NCBI RefSeq assembly: GCF_000337455.1
Contig: NZ_AOIU01000033.1
Coordinates: 1 to 64,000, forward strand
Reading direction: 5' to 3'
Source of the DNA: Halosimplex carlsbadense 2-9-1
Lineage (GTDB): Archaea; Halobacteriota; Halobacteria; Halobacteriales; Haloarculaceae
DNA length: 64,000 nt
The position numbers and the translations under genes were made by a program. Under the pieces are notes generated by a model. The model did not search any database, was not told where the DNA came from, and was given only the letters and a program-made list of their open reading frames with translations. This document shows positions 58,290 through 64,000 of the stretch, one piece after another (position 1 is the stretch's first letter; every line of letters begins with the position of its first letter).

Positions 58290-58408
58290 GTTCCTACACC
58301 ACCCAAATCAACGCAGACCGATTCGACAAGTACAGCCATGTGAAGCGGCGATTTTTCGAGATTTCGAGGCTCGGCGGTCCCACTTTAAAATTCTCAATAA
58401 ATTCTTAG
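58286..58408 (+). CDS. Small ORF that crosses attR
   Basis: A 40-codon frame in ATGA overlap with the integrase stop. Its product (MSSYTTQINADRFDKYSHVK...) is polar and helical; the last 12 codons run through attR into host DNA. In the circular form the same frame would continue into the left arm of the element and end about 30 codons later. The role is unknown. Confidence 0.35.
   Translation: MSSYTTQINADRFDKYSHVKRRFFEISRLGGPTLKFSINS
58370..58384 (+). repeat. attR core, CTCGGCGGTCCCACT
   Basis: Exact copy of the tRNA-Pro 3' core at 27537-27551. The five bases TTCGA farther left also match (with two differing bases between), so similarity extends to about 22 bases. Confidence 0.88.
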
Positions 58409-58467
58409 TTGAAACTATAGCGCTATCCAAACTTCTGGTACGAAGGTACCGCAGAACGAGTTCTCAA

Positions 58468-59391
58468 TCAATCCCGCTCGGGAATCTCGAATTCCCGCTT
58501 CCGAACGCTTCCGTTCTCGCGCCGCTCCAGTGCTACCAACTCCCCTTCGGTCTCAACCAGCACGGCCTCCCCACCGGACTCTTCCAGATTCGCGCGGATC
58601 ACGTTCTCGCAGATCACGTTGCCCTTCTGGACGACTTCCTCCTGGCGCGTGTGGCCCACGATCTGGAGCGGTGCGTCGTCGCTCAGGAACTTGAAGTCGA
58701 GCCAGGCGATGCCGGCGCCGAAGGCGCGGCCGCCGGCGCGGCCGATGCCGAGCACCTCCCGATAGTCGTCGACCAGGCGCTTCTGGGTCGGCTCGTCTTC
58801 GTCGGTGCCGATCACGTCGAGCAACTCCTCAGCGGCCTCGGCGAACCGGTCGTTGAGTCGTGCGGTATCGTAGTCGCTCACCCGGCCGGCGTGGGCGTAG
58901 GTGAACGCGTGGCCGTCGTAGGCGGCGACGACGTGGCCGTCGACGATCGCCTCGCAGAGCTGGCGGCGAGCGTCGTCGGATCGGCTGCCCGAGAACCAGC
59001 TGTCCCAGCTCACGAGGTCCCGGAAGAGGACGCCCCACTCGTGGTTGCCGAGCGTAACGCGGACGTGGCCGGGCGGGGCCTGGCGGGCGAGGCGTTCGAC
59101 CAGGTCGACGACGGCCGCGTTGTCGGGGCCGCGGTCGACGAGGTCGCCGTTGAACACCAGCACCGACTCGTCGTCGCCGGCCCAGCGGAGCCGGCCGTCC
59201 GCGTCGGCTTCGACGAGCGGGTCGAAGTCGGGGTGGTCGCCGACGGCTGTGAGCGCCGACCGGGCGGCGTCGAGGTAGCCGTGGATGTCGCTGATACTGA
59301 CGATGCGGGGGCTGTCGGCGTCGAGCGCGCCGATGCTGTCGCGAGCGGCGCGAGGCATCGAGTCGTCGCGGTCGGGAGTGAGATCTATCAT
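58468..59391 (-). CDS. Calcineurin-like Ser/Thr-type phosphoesterase
   Basis: A 307-residue metallophosphoesterase. Metal motifs in order: VSISDIHGYLDAARSA (Asp-x-His), FNGDLVDRGPDN (Gly-Asp-x2-Asp-Arg-Gly), LGNHEWGVLF (Gly-Asn-His-Glu), then AYAHAGR-like YAHAGRVSDYD and IVGHTRQEE (Gly-His-Thr). This is the PPP-type protein phosphatase set. The start at 59391 is chosen over 59430. It is the first host gene after attR and diverges from uppS. Confidence 0.85.
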   Translation of the reverse strand: MIDLTPDRDDSMPRAARDSIGALDADSPRIVSISDIHGYLDAARSALTAVGDHPDFDPLVEADADGRLRWAGDDESVLVFNGDLVDRGPDNAAVVDLVERLARQAPPGHVRVTLGNHEWGVLFRDLVSWDSWFSGSRSDDARRQLCEAIVDGHVVAAYDGHAFTYAHAGRVSDYDTARLNDRFAEAAEELLDVIGTDEDEPTQKRLVDDYREVLGIGRAGGRAFGAGIAWLDFKFLSDDAPLQIVGHTRQEEVVQKGNVICENVIRANLEESGGEAVLVETEGELVALERRENGSVRKREFEIPERD

Positions 59392-59516
59392 GGCGGACGG
59401 GACGGTCGGTCTGTCAACCGATGGATACACCGCAGGGCATGAAAACGGCTTCGGAGGGATCTTCCGCTCGCGCTAAACACAAAACTCATATCGTCGGGCT
59501 GAAAGAACCTAATCAG

Positions 59517-60443
59517 ATGGAGAGACTGGGGCAGCTGGCACGCGGTGCGTACGAGCGATTGCTCGAACTGGAGCTGTCGGGCACGCCCAGTCACGTCGCC
59601 GTCATCCAGGACGGCAACCGGCGATACGCGCGACAGCAGGGCGACGACGCCTCCGAGGGTCATCGGGCGGGCGCGGAGACGACCGAGCAGGTCCTGGAGT
59701 GGTGTCGGGAGACCGGCATCGACGAGTTGACGCTGTACACCTTCTCGACGGAGAACTTCGATCGCCCCGAGGAGGAGAACGAGGCGTTGTTCGATCTGCT
59801 CTGTGAGAAGCTTCGGGAGTTCGCCGACGCCGATAGAGTCCACGACTCGGAGGTGCGCATCCGGGCGATCGGTGAGACGGGGAAACTGCCCGAGCGGGTA
59901 CGCGAGGCGATCGACTACGCCGAGCGGCGGACCGCGGGGTACGACAACCTCCAGCTGAACATCGCGCTGGCGTACGGGGGCCGCGCCGAGTTGCTCTCGG
60001 CGGCCCGGGACGTAACGAGTGAGGTCGACCGCGGCGCGCTCGGTGCCGGGGACATCGACGTCGAGACCATCGAGGATCGGCTCTACGAGGGGCCGAGTCG
60101 GGACGTAGACCTGATCGTGCGGACCGGCGGCGACGAGCGCACGTCGAACTTCCTGCCGTGGCACGCCAACGGCAATGAGGCCGCGGTCTACTTCTGTACG
60201 CCCTACTGGCCGGAGTTCCGAAAGGTCGACTTCCTGCGGGCGATCCGGACCTACGAACACCGCGAGGAGTCCTGGCGGAAGACTCGCGCGCGACGGGCGC
60301 TCGCGCTGGTCCGCGCCCTGGGCGGCACCGAGGTCAACGACGCCCGACGCGTCCTCCGGCGGTTCAAGGACGCGCTCCCGAGCGCCGAACGCGAGGCGAT
60401 CGAGTCGGAGACCGACGCCGAGTTCGAGCGCACCGCCGACTGA
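59517..60443 (+). CDS. uppS: Polyprenyl (undecaprenyl-type) diphosphate synthase
   Basis: A 308-residue cis-prenyltransferase making the long polyprenyl/dolichyl carrier for archaeal protein glycosylation. Diagnostic motifs: SHVAVIQDGNRRYARQQG (catalytic Asp of the DGN signature), LTLYTFSTENFDRP, LNIALAYGGRAEL, DLIVRTGGDERTSNFLPWHA, and YFCTPYWPEF. The family usually has ~250 residues, so this has a longer C-terminus (about 40 residues after the last helix). The ATG at 59517 is chosen over 59421. Confidence 0.92.
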   Translation: MERLGQLARGAYERLLELELSGTPSHVAVIQDGNRRYARQQGDDASEGHRAGAETTEQVLEWCRETGIDELTLYTFSTENFDRPEEENEALFDLLCEKLREFADADRVHDSEVRIRAIGETGKLPERVREAIDYAERRTAGYDNLQLNIALAYGGRAELLSAARDVTSEVDRGALGAGDIDVETIEDRLYEGPSRDVDLIVRTGGDERTSNFLPWHANGNEAAVYFCTPYWPEFRKVDFLRAIRTYEHREESWRKTRARRALALVRALGGTEVNDARRVLRRFKDALPSAEREAIESETDAEFERTAD

Positions 60444-60547
60444 GAACACCTTTTTCGCGCTCCGTGACCGCTATTCTGGCGGCCTGATGGCCCGATCGCA
60501 CGTCGTCGTCTTCGATCGCGTGCCACTTGTACCCACGTGACGATACG

Positions 60548-60555
60548 CTTAAGTA
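60548..60555 (+). promoter_or_regulatory. TATA-like box for the gene at 60581
   Basis: CTTAAGTA, 26-33 bases before the ATG, the typical leaderless spacing. Confidence 0.55.
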
Positions 60556-60580
60556 GGGCAGGCGTGTGACATCATCTATC

Positions 60581-60898
60581 ATGGCACATTCGGGGTCCGA
60601 CGCCGACGCGTTCGTGACGCACGGGACGCGGCCGCGCAGCGTCGTGCGGGCGAGTCGTCGGCTGGGGCTCGCGCTGCTCGGTGCGGCGGGGCCGGCGGTC
60701 GTGACGGCGTTTCTGGTGGCGGTGACTCGGCCGGGGACGGCGGGACCGCTCGCCTGGGTTGGCGAGGCGATGGCGACGCCGCTGGTCGGCGGGACGGGCC
60801 TCGGGTGGGCGTTCCACGTCGCCGCGGTCACGGGCCTCGCAGGTCTGTGGGTCGTCGGCTTCGCGCTCGTCGTCGAGGGGTACTTCGGCGTCGAATAG
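60581..60898 (+). CDS. Small membrane protein
   Basis: A 105-residue protein with two membrane segments (about 25-48 and 78-100), a polar N-terminus (SGSDADAFVTHGTRPRS) and a short tail. No domain recognised; probably one of the many DUF-type haloarchaeal two-helix proteins. It follows uppS by 137 bases with its own promoter. Confidence 0.6.
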   Translation: MAHSGSDADAFVTHGTRPRSVVRASRRLGLALLGAAGPAVVTAFLVAVTRPGTAGPLAWVGEAMATPLVGGTGLGWAFHVAAVTGLAGLWVVGFALVVEGYFGVE

Positions 60899-60975
60899 GG
60901 CCCGCTGCGCTTTCAGTAGATTCGACCGGAGACCGATTTTTTCGCGTCGGAGACGGCCGTCCCCGGCGAGACGCC

Positions 60976-62139
60976 TCAGTCGTTACCGCGGGCTTCGGCC
61001 TGGGCGTCCTCGGAGTCGCCGTTCGAGCCGACCTGGCCGCGAACGTCGAAGCCGCCGGTCTCGGCGCGTCCGCTGAGCTCCCGCTGGGGGAAGGGGATCT
61101 TGATCCCCTCCTCGTCGAAGGCGGTCTTGACGGCGCTGACGACGGCGGAGATGGCTTTCCACTTGCGCGGCGGCGTGGGGTGGTCGATCCAGAAGCGCAT
61201 CTCGAGGACGACCGCCGAGTCGCCGAACTCCTTTGGGAACACCTGTGGGGGCGGGGCGTCGACGACTTCGGTGCAGTTCGAGATGGCCTCGATGGCCACC
61301 TCTTTGGCCCGGTCGGGATCGGTCCCGTAGTCGACGCTCACGTCGACGCGGATGCGCAACAGGCCCTTCTGGCTCCGGTTCGTGATCGGGCGGTCGGAGA
61401 CGCGGTCGTTGGGGATGATGACGAACTCGCCATCGAAGTTCTCCAGCCTGGTGTGGAAGATGGTGATGTCGGTGACGATGCCTTCCTCGCCGCCGATCTC
61501 GACCCAGTCGCCGATGGTGAACGGGCGGGAGAACATGAGGACGAACCCGGCGATGAGCGAGCCGAGGGTCTGGCGGGCGGCGAAGCCGACGACGATGCCG
61601 AGGAAGCCGGCACCGACGAGGAGGCCGCCGAGGTTGGTGTCCCAGATCCCCAGGATGACGATCCCGGCGAAGCCGAACAGGAACAGCTGGGCGGTCCGCA
61701 GGAGGATCTCCTCCTGGTGGTCGGTCAGCCAGTCGGCGTGGCGGCTGAGGTTGGCGACGACATTCGAGAGGTACCGGGCGACCGCGTACGCGGCGAAGAA
61801 GACGACCACCGAGCCCAGCGCTCGCCCGAGCGTCTGGAGCTCCGAGTCGTTCGTCACCTCCTCGGACAGGGCCGCGAGTGTCGGTCCGAACCCCCAGAGA
61901 TACAGTAGTGAGAGCCCGCTGCCGACGAGCAGGCTCAGTTGAGCGGCGCGCAAAATTGCCCCGCTAACGGCCCACTGCAGGGCCGAATCCTGCACTCCCT
62001 GGATCAGCCGCGGGAGGACCAGCCAGCCGAACCCCGCGACGACGACGAGCAGCAACGCGGTGACGCCGAGTCGGGCGCCGAGCGTCTCGAACCCCGTGAG
62101 GAACGAGCGGGCGGCGTCGACCGGCGTCGCCTGTAGCAT
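60976..62139 (-). CDS. mscS: MscS-family mechanosensitive channel
   Basis: A 387-residue protein. Four N-terminal hydrophobic segments lie at about 20-40, 55-80, 97-120 and 135-160; the pore helix is in GAGFLGIVVGFAARQTLGSL with small residues as in MscS TM3. The beta-domain follows (FSRPFTIGDWVEIGGEEGIV, FVIIPNDRVSDRPITN), then the alpha/beta C-terminus and an acidic tail. The ATG at 62139 is chosen; the extra 23 residues to 62208 are Arg-rich and unlike the family. Confidence 0.88.
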   Translation of the reverse strand: MLQATPVDAARSFLTGFETLGARLGVTALLLVVVAGFGWLVLPRLIQGVQDSALQWAVSGAILRAAQLSLLVGSGLSLLYLWGFGPTLAALSEEVTNDSELQTLGRALGSVVVFFAAYAVARYLSNVVANLSRHADWLTDHQEEILLRTAQLFLFGFAGIVILGIWDTNLGGLLVGAGFLGIVVGFAARQTLGSLIAGFVLMFSRPFTIGDWVEIGGEEGIVTDITIFHTRLENFDGEFVIIPNDRVSDRPITNRSQKGLLRIRVDVSVDYGTDPDRAKEVAIEAISNCTEVVDAPPPQVFPKEFGDSAVVLEMRFWIDHPTPPRKWKAISAVVSAVKTAFDEEGIKIPFPQRELSGRAETGGFDVRGQVGSNGDSEDAQAEARGND

Positions 62140-62260
62140 ACGTCGGGATTCGTGAGTGGACAGTCTTGGGCGTTGCGCTTGTCCGTCCGGTCGCGGGCGC
62201 CGTGACACGGCGAGTTCTGGACAGCGAACCTACATATGGGCGGGTGCCGTCCGAGTGGGT

Positions 62261-62803
62261 ATGGATCCACGGTCGGAGCCGAAGGCGCGATGGGATAGGC
62301 CGCTCGTGGTCGGCGCCGTCTACGGGTTGACGGCACTGGCGTACACGGCCGCGTACGTCGCGTTCGTCAGCCCATACGGGCTGTTTCTGATCTCGGCCGG
62401 GATGCTCGTCGCTTCGTCGACCGTCGCGGCCGTGTTCTCGGGCGTGGCCGTCCACCGACTGGAGGCCGCCGTCGACCCCGTGTCGAGGACGGGGACGGAC
62501 GCGTTCTCGGGGATGTTCGTCGGCTGGCTGACGATGGTGTTCGCGGGGCCGCTGGCCGTCCTCGGAATGACGCTCCCGATGTACGTCGGCCCGGTAACGA
62601 ACGTCTCGCTGATCACGCCTCTGCTGATCGCGGCCTATCTCGTCGGCGTCGTCGGGTACGGGCTCGTCGGGACGGTGATCGCCCTCGTCGCCACGCTCGG
62701 GACGCCGCTCCTCGTCACGGGCGCAGTGGGGGTCGGGCTCGGACACCTCCGCCGTCGGTCGAGCGCCGCGTCCGGCACTCCGACCGACGGGCCCGCGGAC
62801 TGA
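62261..62803 (+). CDS. Multi-pass membrane protein
   Basis: A 180-residue protein with five membrane segments (about 14-36, 38-60, 80-100, 110-132 and 137-160) and a Ser/Pro/Gly tail. Motifs are absent. A TACATATGGG patch about 28-38 bases upstream fits a TATA box. It is divergent from mscS. Not recognised. Confidence 0.6.
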   Translation: MDPRSEPKARWDRPLVVGAVYGLTALAYTAAYVAFVSPYGLFLISAGMLVASSTVAAVFSGVAVHRLEAAVDPVSRTGTDAFSGMFVGWLTMVFAGPLAVLGMTLPMYVGPVTNVSLITPLLIAAYLVGVVGYGLVGTVIALVATLGTPLLVTGAVGVGLGHLRRRSSAASGTPTDGPAD

Positions 62804-62889
62804 CCGGGCGACACCTGCGACCGACCGACGACGCGGCCGCTCGATCGGATCGAGTGGTCAGGAGAGAACCGGTGGAGAGACGCGGCCGT

Positions 62890-63798
62890 TCAGACGCCGC
62901 GACCCTGCATCTTCTCTTCCTCGGGGAGGTCGACGTTGGCGTCGCCCTTCATGCCGGCGCCGATGTTCGAAGTGATCTCGACGAGCGTCTCGGGGTCGTC
63001 CCAGTTGTTGACGGCCTCGACGACTGCGGTCCCCATCGCTTCGGGGTCCTCGGCACCGAAGATACCGGAGCCGACGAAGATACCGTCGCAGCCGTGGTGC
63101 ATCATCAGCGCGGCGTCGGCGGGCGTCGCGATGCCACCGGCGGCGAAGTTGACGACCGGGAGCCGTCCCATCTCGGCGGTCTCGTGGACGAGGTCGGCCG
63201 GCGCCTCGTGCTCGCGGGCCCACTTCTCCCGTTCTTCGTGAGTCGCGCCCTCCAGCTCGCGGATGGCGCCCTTGATGTTACGCTGGTGGTGGACGGCCTG
63301 GTTCACGTCGCCGGTGCCGGCCTCGCCCTTGGTCCGGATCATCGCCGCGCCCTCGTCGATGCGCCGCAGGGCCTCGCCGAGGTTACGGGCGCCGCAGACG
63401 AACGGGGCGGTGAAGTCGCGCTTGTCGATGTGGTAGCGGTCGTCGGCGGGCGTGAGGACCTCGCTCTCGTCGACCATGTCCGCGCCGGCGGCCTCGAGGA
63501 TCTGCGCCTCCTTGGTGTGGCCGATACGGGCCTTGCCCATGACGGGGATAGAGACCTCGTCGATGATGGCTTCGAGGGAGGCGGGGTCGGCCATGCGGGC
63601 GACGCCGCCGCGCTTGCGGATGTCGGCGGGGACGGCTTCGAGGTTCATCACCGCGACGGCGCCCACGTCCTCGGCGATGCGGGCCTGCTCGCGGTCGACC
63701 ACGTCCATGATGACGCCGCCTTTCTGCATCTTGGCGAACCCGCGCTTGACCAGTTCGGTCCCGCGACGGAGTTCTTCCAGGTCCGTTTCGTCGGTCAT
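62890..63798 (-). CDS. pdxS: Pyridoxal 5'-phosphate synthase subunit PdxS
   Basis: A 302-residue beta/alpha barrel that makes PLP from ribose 5-phosphate, glyceraldehyde 3-phosphate and ammonia supplied by PdxT. Blocks in order: [55 protein letters not shown] (with the first catalytic Lys), the [15 protein letters not shown] segment, [18 protein letters not shown] and [14 protein letters not shown]. Length and residues are standard. pdxT is not adjacent. Confidence 0.95.
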   Translation of the reverse strand: MTDETDLEELRRGTELVKRGFAKMQKGGVIMDVVDREQARIAEDVGAVAVMNLEAVPADIRKRGGVARMADPASLEAIIDEVSIPVMGKARIGHTKEAQILEAAGADMVDESEVLTPADDRYHIDKRDFTAPFVCGARNLGEALRRIDEGAAMIRTKGEAGTGDVNQAVHHQRNIKGAIRELEGATHEEREKWAREHEAPADLVHETAEMGRLPVVNFAAGGIATPADAALMMHHGCDGIFVGSGIFGAEDPEAMGTAVVEAVNNWDDPETLVEITSNIGAGMKGDANVDLPEEEKMQGRGV

Positions 63799-63915
63799 GT
63801 CCCCGGCTTAGCGTCGGACTCACTTAACGAGTATCGTTCGCGGGTGGAATCCGTCGGCCACCGACTCGACGACCCGACCGCTATCGTTTTGCGCGCGGCG
63901 TCCACAGGGTGGGGC

Positions 63916-64000
63916 ATGTCCGCCGTCAGCCGCGTGGGTCGCCGGATCGAGCAGGTCGTCGCCCGCTACTTCGACGCGCCCCTGCCCGACGGCGAGGGGC
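63916..64000 (+). CDS. Start of a further gene, truncated by the window edge
   Basis: An ATG followed by MSAVSRVGRRIEQVVARYFD and a Pro/Asp/Gly continuation, open to the edge. Codon use is haloarchaeal. Too little is visible to name it. Confidence 0.45.
   Translation, partial: MSAVSRVGRRIEQVVARYFDAPLPDGEG

Noticed and set aside
27552-58369. Tailed-virus (head-tail) provirus
   Set aside because: No large terminase with nuclease domain, portal, major capsid protein, protease, tape measure or tail genes are present.

Overview
The window is chromosomal DNA from a haloarchaeon (class Halobacteria). It is GC-rich, its proteins are strongly acidic, many genes start a few bases after a TATA-like box, and the gene families are haloarchaeal: CheF-type taxis proteins, dodecin, an Orc1/Cdc6 next to origin repeats, archaeal Cmk/TruB, archaeal Pilin_N pilins and a PhiH1-type repressor.

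Bases 1-27.4 kb are host backbone: a truncated MscS channel, a UspA-like protein, a 5'-nucleotidase-type phosphoesterase, small haloarchaeal proteins, dodecin, HesB/IscA, a GNAT acetyltransferase, hisD, a membrane HTH protein, a J-domain membrane protein, a CPBP protease, a HbpS-like protein, a GMC oxidoreductase under a palindromic iron-box-like site, two cheF paralogues around a YdjM-like membrane protein, a GT2 glycosyltransferase, wecB, a decayed DUF354 gene and a methyltransferase. Then comes the conserved adk - EMC3-like - cmk - truB neighbourhood, split by an orc gene and a repeat-rich intergenic region that looks like a replication origin.

Bases 27.5-58.4 kb are an integrated mobile element of about 30.8 kb. 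It sits in the 3' end of tRNA-Pro(GGG), with a 15-bp direct repeat (CTCGGCGGTCCCACT) at 27537-27551 and 58370-58384 and a tyrosine integrase just inside the right end. Its modules are: (i) a tightly overlapped plus-strand operon with two DNA methyltransferases and a large winged-helix protein; (ii) a hairpin array; (iii) four tandem type IV pilin genes with near-identical ends and divergent middles; (iv) a convergent minus-strand operon of up to 19 genes, mostly small membrane proteins, with three large surface proteins and one P-loop ATPase; (v) a divergent AbrB-like gene and small genes; (vi) an IS4-family transposase; (vii) a minus-strand run of zinc-knuckle microproteins, a D12 adenine methylase and a tRNA T-arm-like fragment; (viii) a switch region with two winged-helix regulators and palindromic operators; (ix) a TFB-like cyclin-fold protein, zinc-finger genes and the integrase. 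I see no major capsid, portal, large terminase, tail or rolling-circle Rep gene, so a membrane-vesicle-like or pleomorphic particle, or a plasmid-vesicle-like element, is the best guess. This module is the strongest candidate here for an undescribed system.

Bases 58.4-64 kb return to host genes: a calcineurin-like phosphatase, uppS, two small membrane proteins, a full MscS channel, pdxS and the start of one more gene.
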